The notes under the pieces were generated by a model. It worked only from the letters and a program-made list of their open reading frames with translations, ran no database searches and had not been told where the DNA came from. Below are positions 29,869 through 39,576 of a stretch of 64,000 nucleotides of DNA, piece after piece (position 1 is the stretch's first letter; each line of letters begins with the position of its first letter). Location: contig NZ_FODY01000002.1 in assembly GCF_900110485.1 (NCBI RefSeq), positions 62,001-126,000 of the forward strand. Reading direction: 5' to 3'. This DNA comes from Propionispora vibrioides (lineage in GTDB: Bacteria > Bacillota > Negativicutes > Propionisporales > Propionisporaceae). A program made the translations under genes and the position numbers.

Positions 29869-30891
29869 GCTCTCCACCGATTTGCCGGATTTTAATACAC
29901 CAATTTTCTTCGCTCCGAAAAAGGCGACCACCAGCACAACGGCAACAATAATAGCCCCGAGTCCTTTGTTCACTTCGGTCAACGCGATAGCGCTAAGGCC
30001 CAGACAGCCACTAATTACATACATCAATAAAACAGCCTGCTTCTGGGTAAGTCCCATATCCAGAAGGCGATGATGCAGATGCCCCCGGTCAGGCTTAAAA
30101 ATCGGACGGCCGTTGCTGTAACGGCGGATAATGGCAAAAGCCGTATCCATGATCGGCAGGCCAAGCGCTAAAATAGGCACAATCAGCGCAATGGTAGCCG
30201 CACTCTTTACCATGCCAAGAATGGATACGGCAGCCAGCATATAGCCCAAAAACATACTGCCCGTATCACCCATAAAAATCTTGGCCGGATTGAAATTATG
30301 CTGCAAAAAGCCCATCGCACTGCCGGCTAAAGCGGCCATCATAATGGCTACCGACCAGAAGTTCTGCTGCAGGGCGACTAAGAGGATAGTGATGGAGGCA
30401 ATTGTGGATACCCCTGCCGCCAAGCCATCCAGCCCGTCAATCAGATTGACCGTGTTCGTAAGTCCGACAACCCAGAGAATTGTAAGTGGAACCGACAAAT
30501 AATTAATGTATATCATCTCACCAAAAGGATTGGTCAGCCACTCGATTCGAACATCAAACAAAACCAGCACGGCAGCCGCCAGGATCTGTCCAAACAGCTT
30601 GACCTTAGCCGGAAGAGGTTTTAAATCATCAATAATACCAACAATTAGAATCACTGTACCCCCAATGAGTAACCCTGCTATTTCATGGGTAATCTGCATA
30701 CTGGAGACAACAGCAAGAATAAACCCGGCATAAATGGCCAATCCGCCCATACGAGGGATCGGACTGGTATGCACTTTCCGGGCGTCAGGTGCATCCATTG
30801 CTCCGGCCTTAATCGCCAAATCTTTTATATGCGGTGTGGCAAAATAAGCCACAGCCAAAGCAACAATAAAGGCAACAACATATGCCTGCAT
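29863..30891 (-). CDS. tagO: Undecaprenyl-phosphate GlcNAc-1-phosphate transferase (WecA/TagO family)
   Basis: 342 residues, about ten membrane helices. Signature loops: GIIDDLKPLP, VNLIDGLDGLAAG, NPAKIFMGDTGSMFLGY and RGHLHHRLLDMG, which supply Mg2+ and substrate contacts. It starts a lipid-linked glycan by moving GlcNAc-1-P to undecaprenyl phosphate. With wecB downstream it points to polymer synthesis on the envelope; in a diderm this may be an O-antigen-like or common polysaccharide. Confidence 0.93.
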   Translation of the reverse strand: MQAYVVAFIVALAVAYFATPHIKDLAIKAGAMDAPDARKVHTSPIPRMGGLAIYAGFILAVVSSMQITHEIAGLLIGGTVILIVGIIDDLKPLPAKVKLFGQILAAAVLVLFDVRIEWLTNPFGEMIYINYLSVPLTILWVVGLTNTVNLIDGLDGLAAGVSTIASITILLVALQQNFWSVAIMMAALAGSAMGFLQHNFNPAKIFMGDTGSMFLGYMLAAVSILGMVKSAATIALIVPILALGLPIMDTAFAIIRRYSNGRPIFKPDRGHLHHRLLDMGLTQKQAVLLMYVISGCLGLSAIALTEVNKGLGAIIVAVVLVVAFFGAKKIGVLKSGKSVESH

Positions 30892-30925
30892 AAGCTTAAC
30901 ACCTCATTTCTAAACCAACGTTTTC

Positions 30926-30954
30926 ATTCTAACCTACGGGTCATATCTTGTCAA
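30926..30954 (-). promoter_or_regulatory. Sigma-A type promoter of tagO/wecA
   Basis: On the minus strand TTGACA, 17 nt, TAGAAT; about 35 nt upstream of the ATG. It is the best-looking vegetative promoter in the window. The rest of the 243-nt gap to 31134 is AT-rich without features. Confidence 0.7.
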
Positions 30955-31134
30955 ACCGGTATCTTCCAGTCAAAACCATCTAAATCTAGTATTTTCATCA
31001 TCAACAACTATATTCATGATAAACAGATAATATACTATAAAATTTGCCCATATTTCAGTCTTTTTAAAACAATTTCTTTCAGTACCGGCAGAATTTTCCG
31101 CAATAAGGACAAGTCGCAGCAGAACAAGCAGTCG

Positions 31135-31803
31135 TCACGCACAGTAGCCTTTCCTTCTCAGCTTCGCCACATGCTGCTGCGTCAGTGCGCCGATGTCAAC
31201 TTGATAGGACTCGGCCAAAATATACATCATGGTAAAACAACACTGTGCCACATCCAGGAGTTCCGCCGCACAACCTTGCAGCGCGGCCCTGGTCGCCAAT
31301 TCCGGACATTCTCCGGAAGCCCCCTGACGCTTGCCCAAAAACTGGGTCAATTCGCCCAGCTCTTCCTGAATCTTGCACACAGTGGTTAACAAAGTGACCT
31401 GCTTTAACCGCAGACGCGGCAAGACCAGATATTTAAAGTTGCCGGCTGTCGTAATGTTGTAAGCGCCGGAGCGGTCAAAGTCATAGCCTTTCGCCGACAA
31501 CTTGTCCAAATGCGCCTGTATTAATTCACCGGTCGAAAAGCCGGAAAGCTCGGGCATCTGCTCCATGACAAAGATCATCGTGACACAGGTCTGCGCCACA
31601 TCTAAGAGTTCACCGGCCACTTCTTCCAGCAGGACCGTTGCTTCCCGGTTATCGGCGATTTCCGCTGCCTGCAGTCCCTCATAGGGTAGAAAATGAAGGA
31701 CCGCCCTAGCCAATTCACCGGCTTCTTCCATAATTTTAAGCAACGTAGAATCCAGCGTAGGGCTGAGATGATTCAATTTTGGTAAATAAATTGGCTCTAG
31801 CAT
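31135..31803 (-). CDS. Tandem MazG-like nucleotide pyrophosphohydrolase
   Basis: 222 residues made of two related halves. Half 1 has KIMEEAGELARAV and ELLDVAQTCVTMIFVM; half 2 has KIQEELGELTQFL and ELLDVAQCCFTMMYIL. Each carries the EExxE...ExxxD metal-binding pattern of all-alpha NTP pyrophosphatases. A probable internal duplication; it could form an intramolecular dimer. The substrate may be a non-canonical NTP or dCTP-type nucleotide (inference), and the dCMP deaminase gene upstream fits that. SD GGAGTAAGG lies before the ATG. Confidence 0.75.
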   Translation of the reverse strand: MLEPIYLPKLNHLSPTLDSTLLKIMEEAGELARAVLHFLPYEGLQAAEIADNREATVLLEEVAGELLDVAQTCVTMIFVMEQMPELSGFSTGELIQAHLDKLSAKGYDFDRSGAYNITTAGNFKYLVLPRLRLKQVTLLTTVCKIQEELGELTQFLGKRQGASGECPELATRAALQGCAAELLDVAQCCFTMMYILAESYQVDIGALTQQHVAKLRRKGYCA

Positions 31804-31835
31804 AGCACCTTACTCCGCACTCATATTTACGTAAA

Positions 31836-31864
31836 ATTTTAACATATTGACTGACTTTTGTACA
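31836..31864 (-). promoter_or_regulatory. Candidate sigma-A promoter of the tandem MazG gene
   Basis: On the minus strand TGTACA, 17 nt, TAAAAT, in the gap after the dCMP deaminase gene and about 33 nt before the ATG. Confidence 0.5.
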
Positions 31865-31898
31865 CATGAAAAATTTATGGTATACCCCAGGCCGGCAG

Positions 31899-32351
31899 TT
31901 ATCGTAACTGTTCATAGACAATTCCCGCTTCTTCCAGCATGTCCACGGCCAGCTGATCGGGATAGCCATTTTCAAAAACAATGCGGCGAATTCCCGCGTT
32001 AATAATCATTTTGGTACAAACCGAACAAGGCTGATGGGTGCAATATAACGTGGCTCCTTCAATTTCGACGCCATGAAAGGCCGCCTGAACAATGGCGTTT
32101 TGCTCGGCATGGGTCCCGCGGCATAGTTCATGACGCTCACCGGAAGGAATATTTGCGGCCTGACGTAAGCAGCCTGTCTCACTACAGTGTCTGATTCCCT
32201 GCGGTGCACCATTGTAGCCGGTGGTCAACAGCCGTTTGTCTTTCACAATGGCCGCCCCCACCTGACGCCGCAGACAAGTGGAACGGGTTGCGGCCACCCG
32301 TGCCATTTCCATAAAGTATCTATCCCAAGACGGACGGTCCCTGTCACTCAC
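31899..32351 (-). CDS. comEB: dCMP deaminase (ComEB-like)
   Basis: 150 residues. Zn site THAEQNAI plus PCSVC is intact, with the N-terminal [10 protein letters not shown] and [13 protein letters not shown] of the family. Converts dCMP to dUMP for dTTP synthesis. GTG at 32351 has GGAGG 8 nt upstream; the in-frame ATG at 32366 would place the SD inside the gene. Confidence 0.93.
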   Translation of the reverse strand: MSDRDRPSWDRYFMEMARVAATRSTCLRRQVGAAIVKDKRLLTTGYNGAPQGIRHCSETGCLRQAANIPSGERHELCRGTHAEQNAIVQAAFHGVEIEGATLYCTHQPCSVCTKMIINAGIRRIVFENGYPDQLAVDMLEEAGIVYEQLR

Positions 32352-32453
32352 ATTTACAGCCTCCATATCGTTTATCGTTATCAGATACGATTATATGCGC
32401 TGGCCTTTCTCCTGTCCAGCCGTTATTTGCCCTGTCCACAGGACAGACGGCAG

Positions 32454-32486
32454 TAAAAAAGAGAATCCCGCCGGATTCTCTCTCTT
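32454..32486 (-). terminator. Terminator after upp
   Basis: GAGAATCC/GGATTCTC stem with a 4-nt loop; six U residues follow on the minus strand. Confidence 0.88.
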
Positions 32487-32491
32487 TTATC

Positions 32492-33118
32492 TTATTTCGT
32501 GCCAAATATTCTGTCACCGGCATCGCCCAGACCGGGAACGATATAGCCATGATCATTAAGATATTCATCGACAGCAGCCGTATACACTTCTACATCGGGA
32601 TGCTGCTTATTGACGAGCAGTACGCCCTCCGGCGCCGCCACCAGACACATCAGCTTAATGTGACGGGCACCCTCCCGTTTTAAAATATCAATGGTTGCCG
32701 CCGATGAGCCGCCGGTTGCCAGCATCGGGTCAATGACGACAAAATCCCGTTCCGCCACGTCCGGCGGCAGTTTGCAATAGTATTCCACCGGCAATAAGGT
32801 TTTCGGATCGCGATATAGTCCCACATGGCCGACCTTGGCAGCGGGAATTAACCGCAAAATACCGTTAACCATCCCCAAGCCAGCCCGTAAAATAGGCACG
32901 ACACCCAATTTCTTGCCTGCCAGCATTTTGCACTGACATTTAGCAACAGGTGTCTCTATTTCTGTTGTTTCCAAGGGCAGATCACGGGTGATCTCATAGG
33001 CCATCAGCATGGAAATTTCATCTAGCAGCTCCCGGAACTCTTTCGGTCCCGTTTTTATATCACGAATTAAGGATAGCTTATGCTGAATTAAGGGGTGATC
33101 AATGATTTTAACCTGCAT
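32492..33118 (-). CDS. upp: Uracil phosphoribosyltransferase
   Basis: 208 residues. PRPP-binding loop [16 protein letters not shown] and the C-terminal [17 protein letters not shown] uracil-binding stretch are intact. Salvages uracil to UMP. It follows glyA by 11 nt as in B. subtilis. Confidence 0.98.
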   Translation of the reverse strand: MQVKIIDHPLIQHKLSLIRDIKTGPKEFRELLDEISMLMAYEITRDLPLETTEIETPVAKCQCKMLAGKKLGVVPILRAGLGMVNGILRLIPAAKVGHVGLYRDPKTLLPVEYYCKLPPDVAERDFVVIDPMLATGGSSAATIDILKREGARHIKLMCLVAAPEGVLLVNKQHPDVEVYTAAVDEYLNDHGYIVPGLGDAGDRIFGTK

Positions 33119-33129
33119 ATATTCATCTC

Positions 33130-34362
33130 CTACTCATATAGCGGATATTTTCCGCACAATTCTGCGACCATGGCAACCGCCTTGGCCTTAGCCGCTCCGT
33201 CTTCCGGCCGGTTTAAGACCATGGCAATGATTTCGCCGATAACCGCCATATCTTCTTCCTGCATGCCTCTGGAGGTCACCGCCGGCGTCCCGATACGGAT
33301 GCCGCTGGTCACAAAAGGACTGGCCGGATCAAAGGGAATGGTATTTTTATTGACGGTCACGCCAACCTCATCAAGCAATTTTTCCGCTTGCTTGCCTGTC
33401 AGGTTCTGTCCGCGCACATCGACCAGCATTAAGTGGTTGTCCGTACCGCCCGACACAATGGTAAAGCCCGAAGCAGCCAGTTTAGCCGCCAGTGCACTGG
33501 CATTCTTGATAATTTGTTCCTGATACAGACGGAACTCTTCGCTGGCCGCCTCTTTAAAGGCAACGGCCTTGGCCGCAATGACATGCATCAAGGGGCCGCC
33601 CTGAATGCCGGGGAAAATCGCTTTATCCACGGCCGCCGCATATTCGGCGCGACATAGAATGACGCCGCCCCGGGGGCCACGCAGCGTTTTATGGGTCGTA
33701 GTAGTCACGATATCGGCATAGGGCACCGGATTGGGATGCAGACCAGCAGCTACCAGTCCGGCAATGTGAGCCATATCGACAAACAGCATGGCACCGGCTT
33801 TATGAGCAATCTCCGCCAACCGGGCAAAATCAATCACCCGTGGATAGGCACTGGCTCCGGCAACCAGCATTTTAGGCCGGTGCGTCATGGCCAGATCTTC
33901 CAGTTCCTCATAATTGATACGGTGTGTCTCGGCATCGACACCGTAAGCAACAACATTGTAGTATTTGCCGGAAATATTAACCGGGCTGCCATGGGTTAAA
34001 TGGCCGCCATGGGAAAGGTTCATGCCTAGAATCGTGTCGCCGGGTTTTAAAAAGGCAAAATATACCGCCGTATTGGCCTGGGCTCCCGAATGGGGCTGCA
34101 CATTGGCGTGTTCAGCGCCAAACAGCTCTTTCACCCGGTCAATCGCCAGCTGTTCAATCACATCTACATGTTCGCAACCGCCATAGTAACGGCGACCGGG
34201 ATAACCTTCCGCATATTTGTTGGTCAAAACCGATCCCTGCGCTTCCATAACGGCCTTGCTGACAAAATTCTCAGAAGCAATGAGTTCCAGTTTATTTTGC
34301 TGACGCTGACGTTCCAACTCAATCATCCGGGCAATTTCCGGGTCAAATCCCTTGAGCACACT
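33130..34362 (-). CDS. glyA: Serine hydroxymethyltransferase
   Basis: 410 residues. PLP-Lys motif [16 protein letters not shown]-terminal [13 protein letters not shown] and [14 protein letters not shown] are intact. Interconverts serine and glycine with tetrahydrofolate. ATG at 34362 has GGAGGAG upstream; the frame extends into ywlG without support. Confidence 0.98.
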   Translation of the reverse strand, partial: SVLKGFDPEIARMIELERQRQQNKLELIASENFVSKAVMEAQGSVLTNKYAEGYPGRRYYGGCEHVDVIEQLAIDRVKELFGAEHANVQPHSGAQANTAVYFAFLKPGDTILGMNLSHGGHLTHGSPVNISGKYYNVVAYGVDAETHRINYEELEDLAMTHRPKMLVAGASAYPRVIDFARLAEIAHKAGAMLFVDMAHIAGLVAAGLHPNPVPYADIVTTTTHKTLRGPRGGVILCRAEYAAAVDKAIFPGIQGGPLMHVIAAKAVAFKEAASEEFRLYQEQIIKNASALAAKLAASGFTIVSGGTDNHLMLVDVRGQNLTGKQAEKLLDEVGVTVNKNTIPFDPASPFVTSGIRIGTPAVTSRGMQEEDMAVIGEIIAMVLNRPEDGAAKAKAVAMVAELCGKYPLYE

Positions 34363-34396
34363 CATCCTTATTCTCCTCCAAATCTCATCCTGTAAA

Positions 34397-34942
34397 TTAT
34401 TCGTATATAGCCCGGGCCCCGCCAATCAATTTGGGACGGGTGCGGGCGGCAACAACCGGCGCCGCTCCGATGTATTTCTGCTGCAACCGGACCGGCACCG
34501 CGACCCGCTTCAAATGCATGCCAATCAGAGTATTGCCAATGTCCAGTCCGGCATGAGCCTGAATGGCTTCCACCACCACCGGCTCAGCGAAGCTTTGCAT
34601 GGCACAGGCAGCCAAAGAGCCGCCGGCTTTCGGCGCAGGCCGAACGCAGACCTCCTCCAACCCATAACGTTCCAGCACCGCACGCTCCACTACCAGTGCC
34701 CGGTTTAAATGCTCACAGCATTGAACCGCAAGCTGCACAGCGTACCTCTCGGCCACTTGCATGAGGCCTGACAGCACTGCCTGAGCCACTTCCACCGAGC
34801 TGTCCGAACCAATCCGGGCGCCCCGCACTTCGCTGGTGCTGCAGCCAACCACGACAAGCTGTCCGGGCCGCAAAGCAGCTGTCTCAAAAAGTTCGGCAGC
34901 AGCCTTTACTGTTTCCTCTGTAAGATGAAGAACCTCAGACAT
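34397..34942 (-). CDS. ywlG: YwlG/TIGR01440 family protein
   Basis: 181 residues. Motifs [28 protein letters not shown] and [21 protein letters not shown] mark this conserved family of unknown function, usually next to glyA. ATG at 34942 with GGAGGGG upstream. In B. subtilis rpiB lies between ywlE and ywlG; here a repeat element (copy E) occupies that gap. Confidence 0.88.
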   Translation of the reverse strand: MSEVLHLTEETVKAAAELFETAALRPGQLVVVGCSTSEVRGARIGSDSSVEVAQAVLSGLMQVAERYAVQLAVQCCEHLNRALVVERAVLERYGLEEVCVRPAPKAGGSLAACAMQSFAEPVVVEAIQAHAGLDIGNTLIGMHLKRVAVPVRLQQKYIGAAPVVAARTRPKLIGGARAIYE

Positions 34943-34985
34943 GGCTATCCCCTCCTGTGTCCTTTGCTTGAGCATGACTTACATC

Positions 34986-35136
34986 CTAGTGGTTCATAGT
35001 TTATTAGCAGCTAGTACCTTCCCTCGCTACGTTGTTGTCAATCGGCGTAGGAGCCGCTACACCTCATTCCTCCGCTTTACACTGAAAATTGCTAGCGCTC
35101 TGACAAACTATAAAACCCGACGGGATGAACCACTAG
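34986..35136. repeat. Palindromic intergenic element, copy E
   Basis: 151 bp between ywlE and ywlG. The perfect 12-bp ends CTAGTGGTTCAT/ATGAACCACTAG are followed by further pairing (TAGTTT/AAACTA). Minus-strand core: AATTTTCAGTG, AAGCGGAGGAA, then CCGATTGACAACAACG. Confidence 0.85.
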
Positions 35137-35150
35137 CAAAAATTCTCCAT

Positions 35151-35621
35151 TTAATATTCTTTTCCTGCTAAAGCGACAATTTTTTTCCAAGCTTGTCCCA
35201 ATAGGGAGTCAATCTCCGCTGCCGCGCTGTCATAGGTTTCATAACTGCCGCCGTAAGGGTCGTCCACATCCCCGGCGGCGCCAGCAAATTCACATAAGGT
35301 AAACACCTTGTCGGCCGCCTCCGGCGCTAAGGCAAGTACGGCCCGTTTGTGGGACAGCGCCATGGTCAGGATCAGGTCGGCCGCAGCAATCGCGTCCGCC
35401 GTCAGTTGACGCGAGCGATGCTCTCCCAGCGAAATGTGCCGGGCCTGCATCACTGCACAGGCAAATTTTGATGCCGGATACTCGTAACCGGCCATAATCC
35501 CCGCCGACAAAACGCTAACTTTATCGTTCAGACCGGCCTGTCTGACCTTTTCGCACAATAAAGCCTCAGCCATCGGACTGCGGCAGGTATTTCCCGTACA
35601 AACAAACAAAATACGTAGCAT
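35151..35621 (-). CDS. ywlE: Low-molecular-weight phosphatase, probable protein-arginine phosphatase
   Basis: 156 residues. P-loop VCTGNTCRSPMAEALL has Thr after Asn, the residue that gives YwlE its preference for phospho-arginine (tyrosine phosphatases usually have Ile there). The general acid Asp is in DVDDPYGGS. YwlE reverses McsB arginine phosphorylation; no mcsB is in this window. Position matches B. subtilis. Confidence 0.88.
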   Translation of the reverse strand: MLRILFVCTGNTCRSPMAEALLCEKVRQAGLNDKVSVLSAGIMAGYEYPASKFACAVMQARHISLGEHRSRQLTADAIAAADLILTMALSHKRAVLALAPEAADKVFTLCEFAGAAGDVDDPYGGSYETYDSAAAEIDSLLGQAWKKIVALAGKEY

Positions 35622-35689
35622 AAAAACGCCTCACTTTTTTAGTATAGCCAAATCCGTCACGATTAGTACTTATCAGCCCTAATCCTTTG

Positions 35690-35775
35690 CATACTAACGA
35701 TCTATTTTCCGCAACTCTTCGTTGTCGTCAGTCAGAATCCTCCGGTATACCTGCCGTCTCAGACCGGCAAGTTAC
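35690..35775. repeat. Palindromic element, decayed copy N
   Basis: Between mntP and ywlE. TTTTCCGCAACTCTTCGTTG resembles the inner arm of copy F, and a GCCGTCTCAGACCGGC block follows. Terminal repeats are not clear. Confidence 0.5.
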
Positions 35776-35790
35776 CAGCCGTTTATCTTC

Positions 35791-36390
35791 TTATAACGCA
35801 TGATATAAAACATGCAAGCCCAAACCAATCAGAACCGTCCCACCGGCCAGTTCCGCCCGGGAACCAACGTACCGGCCAATCCGGCGTCCCAGGCTTAAGC
35901 CCAGCACCGCAATGCTAAAAATAACTGTTCCCAGCATCCCGCTGAGCTTAATCAGATCCACGTCCATCATGCCCATGCTAAAGCCGGCCGCCAGAGCGTC
36001 CATACTTACGCCGACGCCCAAGAGCAACAGCGCCCAACCTTTAAGAATCCTGCCGGAGGCCGTCTTGGCCGCTCCCTGTCCGGCTATATTCTCTTTAATC
36101 ATATAGGCGCCCAATCCCATTAACACAACGGCGCCAAATGCGCTGGCCCAGTTTTGTATCACCAGCGAGGGAGTTGCCACATGATAGGTTTCAATGTGTT
36201 CGACAAGTGTTCCCAGCCAATGGCCGAAATGGTAGCCGGTCAGAATCATCACAATATGAAACACCGCGAATACAAACGAAGCCCAGACAATCACGCGCCA
36301 TCTGATTTTATTCATGCCAATGGGAATGGCCACCGAAAACAAATCCGTCCCTAACGCAACGCTCAAGATGAATACTTCCAGGCTACTCAC
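35791..36390 (-). CDS. mntP: MntP-type manganese efflux protein
   Basis: 199 residues, six membrane helices as two three-helix repeats. Each repeat has an acidic motif: GTDLFSVAIPIG and GVSMDALAAGFSMG. The family exports Mn2+. Position equals B. subtilis ywlD. GTG start with GGAGG 7 nt upstream. No Mn riboswitch is visible upstream; instead a repeat fragment (copy K) lies there. Confidence 0.85.
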   Translation of the reverse strand: MSSLEVFILSVALGTDLFSVAIPIGMNKIRWRVIVWASFVFAVFHIVMILTGYHFGHWLGTLVEHIETYHVATPSLVIQNWASAFGAVVLMGLGAYMIKENIAGQGAAKTASGRILKGWALLLLGVGVSMDALAAGFSMGMMDVDLIKLSGMLGTVIFSIAVLGLSLGRRIGRYVGSRAELAGGTVLIGLGLHVLYHAL

Positions 36391-36442
36391 AGTCCCACCT
36401 CCGCGTTTATATATATGTGGGTAGCGGAGTGGATAGTCTATA

Positions 36443-36497
36443 AAACCACTGATTTATTCAAGATACACGTCCCGGCAAATCCTTTTGCATCCGGCGC
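36443..36497. repeat. Palindromic element, one-ended fragment K
   Basis: ACCACTGATTTATTCA, ACACGTCCCGGC and TCCTTTTGCATCCGGC align with the left part of copy A and with copy L. No right end was found; it lies between tsaC and mntP. Confidence 0.55.
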
Positions 36498-36510
36498 GTA
36501 GAAAGTGCAC

Positions 36511-37557
36511 TTACTTTTTTATAATACGATAGCCGCTGGCCTTGCGCAACCGGTTCATTACCGCCAGCCCCAGACCCTGTTCACTGACACCTTCGGCGTA
36601 AATGACATCAACCGGTTTATCGTCAAAATAACGGAGCACCGTATATAGCCTGGCGGCGGCTTCTCCGGCATCCCGCTTGCAGCCCAAACTGGCTTTGACC
36701 GGTTTATCCGGCAGCAGCGCCAGTGTTTCATCAAAGGCCACCACGCCGGCCCGTAATCCCTGTTTCTCTGCCCCGGCCAGTTCCCGCAGCAACACAGGCA
36801 CAGCCTCTGCCGGCGCCACCTCTAATAGCGTCATCGGGACTTTAGGCGCATAGTGTGTATATTTCATGCCGGGAGCGCGAGGCGCTGCATCGGCAGCGGC
36901 CAAAGCGGCATCTACTTCTACTTCACCTAGTGTCGCCAGGAGTTGCTCCAGCGTTATCCCGCCTGGCCTCAACAGAGTAGGTACGGGCGTGGTACAATCG
37001 ACAATCGTCGACTCCACACCAATAGCACAGTCGCCGGCATCTACCACGGCAGCAATTTTCCCCGCCAAATCGGCCAGTACATCAGCGGCATTGGTCGGGC
37101 TGGGACGGCCGGAAATATTTGCACTCGGCGCAGCCAGCGGCGTGCCGGCCAGCCGGATAAGCTCCCGGGCCACAGAGGAATCGGGCAACCGTATAGCTAC
37201 CGTGTCCAGCCCACCGGTGGTTCGGTCCGGCACGATGGCGGCCCGCTCCAAAATAACAGTCAGCGGCCCCGGCCAAAAGGTCTTCATCAACACCTCAGCA
37301 TTAGCCGGGATTGAGACGGCTAACCGTGCTACTTCCTGCCGGTCGGCAATATGCAAGATTAACGGATTGTCCGAAGGACGTCCCTTAGCCGCATAAATGC
37401 GCTCCACCGCCGCGGCATTCAGCCCGTCGGCCCCCAGACCATACACGGTTTCCGTAGGGAAAGCCACCAGAGCGCCAGCCTTAATGTAGACTGCGGCTTC
37501 CGACAGTTGGGCGCGGTCCGGACTGTTCCTATCAACTACAAAATGCTTAGTCTCCAT
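36511..37557 (-). CDS. tsaC: L-threonylcarbamoyladenylate synthase (Sua5 type)
   Basis: 348 residues: YrdC domain (FPTETVYGLGADG, AAKGRPSDNPL, RLPDS, APSANISGRPSPT) plus the C-terminal Sua5 domain. Makes threonylcarbamoyl-AMP for the tRNA t6A37 modification. SD AAAGGAG lies upstream, 17 nt after prmC. Confidence 0.96.
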   Translation of the reverse strand: METKHFVVDRNSPDRAQLSEAAVYIKAGALVAFPTETVYGLGADGLNAAAVERIYAAKGRPSDNPLILHIADRQEVARLAVSIPANAEVLMKTFWPGPLTVILERAAIVPDRTTGGLDTVAIRLPDSSVARELIRLAGTPLAAPSANISGRPSPTNAADVLADLAGKIAAVVDAGDCAIGVESTIVDCTTPVPTLLRPGGITLEQLLATLGEVEVDAALAAADAAPRAPGMKYTHYAPKVPMTLLEVAPAEAVPVLLRELAGAEKQGLRAGVVAFDETLALLPDKPVKASLGCKRDAGEAAARLYTVLRYFDDKPVDVIYAEGVSEQGLGLAVMNRLRKASGYRIIKK

Positions 37558-37574
37558 CTATCTTCTCCTTTGTT

Positions 37575-38459
37575 TCATTGCGGCACCGGCTGTCTGGTAT
37601 CGCGCAACAAAACCACCCGGTCAATGCCGGCATAGTCTTTAACAATGGCTTCCACCAGAAACTGCTGCGTTCTACCCAGTTCCGCCACCGCGTCGGCCTG
37701 GCCCTGGCCAACTTCAAACGCCAGCAGACCGCCGGCTGTAAGATACGCAGACGCCACTTGGCTGATCCGGCGGTAAAAATCAAGCCCGTCGGCACCGCCG
37801 TCTAAAGCCAGGTGAGGCTCCTTTCTCACCTCGGCTGCCAGCCCCGTGATATCTTTTTGCGGAATATAAGGCGGATTGGAAACAATCACGTCAAACTGCC
37901 GTCCGGCCACCGCTGAGAAAATGTCTCCTTTATACAATGTCAACCGGTCGGCGACACCATGCCGGCAAGCATTCTCCCGGGCAACCAGCAAAGCCTCTGC
38001 CGAAATATCCACAGCCACACCGGTCGCCGCGGCCAGCGTATGTAGCATACTGATGATAATAGCGCCGCTGCCTGTTCCAATATCTAAGAGAGCCGGCGCA
38101 GCCGTATTCTGTCCGGCCAATTTTGCCAGCACGGTTTCCACCAGAATTTCCGTATCAGGCCGGGGGATGAGCACAGACGGACTAACCTGAAAGGCAAGTC
38201 CCATAAACTCCCGGCAGCCGGTAATATAGGCAACCGGTTCCCGCAGCACCCGGCGTTTGACTACCGCCCGGAAGGCTTCCAGTTCTCGTTGTTCCAACGG
38301 TTGGTCAAAATGGACATAAAGATACAGCCTGTCCTTCCCCAGGATATGGGAAAGCAGTACTTCAGCATCCAGGCGTGGATTATCCACGCCCTTGTCTTGG
38401 AAGTACTGCCTGGTCCAAGTTAAAATTGTCCCAATCGTCCATGCATGCTTTTTTTCCAT
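37575..38459 (-). CDS. prmC: Release-factor glutamine methyltransferase
   Basis: 294 residues. SAM site LLDIGTGSGAIIISM and the substrate motif VSNPPYIPQ (NPPY) are intact. Methylates the Gln of the GGQ motif in release factors; it starts 1 nt after the prfA stop, the natural pairing. Confidence 0.96.
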   Translation of the reverse strand: MEKKHAWTIGTILTWTRQYFQDKGVDNPRLDAEVLLSHILGKDRLYLYVHFDQPLEQRELEAFRAVVKRRVLREPVAYITGCREFMGLAFQVSPSVLIPRPDTEILVETVLAKLAGQNTAAPALLDIGTGSGAIIISMLHTLAAATGVAVDISAEALLVARENACRHGVADRLTLYKGDIFSAVAGRQFDVIVSNPPYIPQKDITGLAAEVRKEPHLALDGGADGLDFYRRISQVASAYLTAGGLLAFEVGQGQADAVAELGRTQQFLVEAIVKDYAGIDRVVLLRDTRQPVPQ

Positions 38460-38460
38460 C

Positions 38461-39528
38461 TTATTCAGCCTGCTTTAAACGTTCGCTCTGGTCCACTGTA
38501 ATCAGCGCTTCAATCAGCTCATCCAGATCGCCGTTTAGTATAAAATCCAATTTATGCAAGGTCAGGCCAATCCGATGGTCCGTCACCCGGCCCTGCGGGA
38601 AATTATAGGTGCGAATCCGCTCGCTGCGGTCCCCTGTTCCCACCTGGCTTTTGCGGGCTTCCGCCACACCGGCCCGCTGTTCCTCCTCGGCCGCTTCCAG
38701 CAGCTTGGCTCTTAGCACCCGCATCGCCTTATCACGATTTTTAAGCTGCGACTTTTCGTCCTGGCAGGTTACCACAATACCGCTGGGCAAGTGAGTAATC
38801 CGGACGGCCGATTCCGTTTTATTTACGTGCTGGCCGCCGGCGCCGCTGGCACAATAGGTGTCAATTCTCAGATCGTTCGGATTGACGGTGATGTCCACTT
38901 CCGCAGCTTCCGGCAAAACAGCCACAGTTACGGTAGATGTATGAATACGTCCGCTTGACTCGGTCGTCGGGACACGCTGCACGCGATGCACACCACTTTC
39001 GTATTTCAGACGGCTGTAAGCTCCGTCACCATCCACAACAAAAACAACTTCCTTAAAGCCGCCCAAATCAGGCGCATTGGCATCCAGCATTTCCGTTCGC
39101 CAGCCCCGGTTTTCAGCATAGCGCGTATACATGCGGAATAAATCACCGGCAAACAGCGCCGCTTCGTCACCGCCAGCCCCGCCCCGGATTTCAACAATAA
39201 CGCTTTTATCATCATTGGGATCGCGCGGCAGCAGTAAAATCCGCAGTTCATCGGTCAGCGCCGCTTCCCGGCTTTTCAACTCACTGAGCTCGGCTTGGGC
39301 CATGTCCCGCAGATCGGCCTCCGGATTGTCGTCTAACAGTTCCTGGGTATCGGCCAGTCCCTGCAGCACCTCTTTATACTCCCGGAACTTAACAATCAGC
39401 GGCGTCAGCTTGGAGTGAGCCCTGGTGTGCTTTTGCCACTCTGTCATATTGGCAATCACTGTCGGATCACTGATCAGATTTTCCAATTCACTGTATTTAT
39501 CTTCAATGGCTTGGAGTTTATCAAGCAC
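38461..39528 (-). CDS. prfA: Peptide chain release factor 1
   Basis: 355 residues. GGQ loop [17 protein letters not shown] and the stop-codon recognition region [15 protein letters not shown] (PxT, so RF1) are present. Reads UAA/UAG. GTG start with GAGGTGAAG upstream. Confidence 0.97.
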   Translation of the reverse strand: MLDKLQAIEDKYSELENLISDPTVIANMTEWQKHTRAHSKLTPLIVKFREYKEVLQGLADTQELLDDNPEADLRDMAQAELSELKSREAALTDELRILLLPRDPNDDKSVIVEIRGGAGGDEAALFAGDLFRMYTRYAENRGWRTEMLDANAPDLGGFKEVVFVVDGDGAYSRLKYESGVHRVQRVPTTESSGRIHTSTVTVAVLPEAAEVDITVNPNDLRIDTYCASGAGGQHVNKTESAVRITHLPSGIVVTCQDEKSQLKNRDKAMRVLRAKLLEAAEEEQRAGVAEARKSQVGTGDRSERIRTYNFPQGRVTDHRIGLTLHKLDFILNGDLDELIEALITVDQSERLKQAE

Positions 39529-39576
39529 AAATCTTCACCTCATCAATATAGTACTTCGTCAGGATTACAAATGCTA

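Noticed and set aside
36391..36510. Possible manganese (yybP-ykoY) riboswitch before mntP
   Set aside because: The short mntP leader lacks the conserved loops; the gap is instead repeat fragment K, on the tsaC side.
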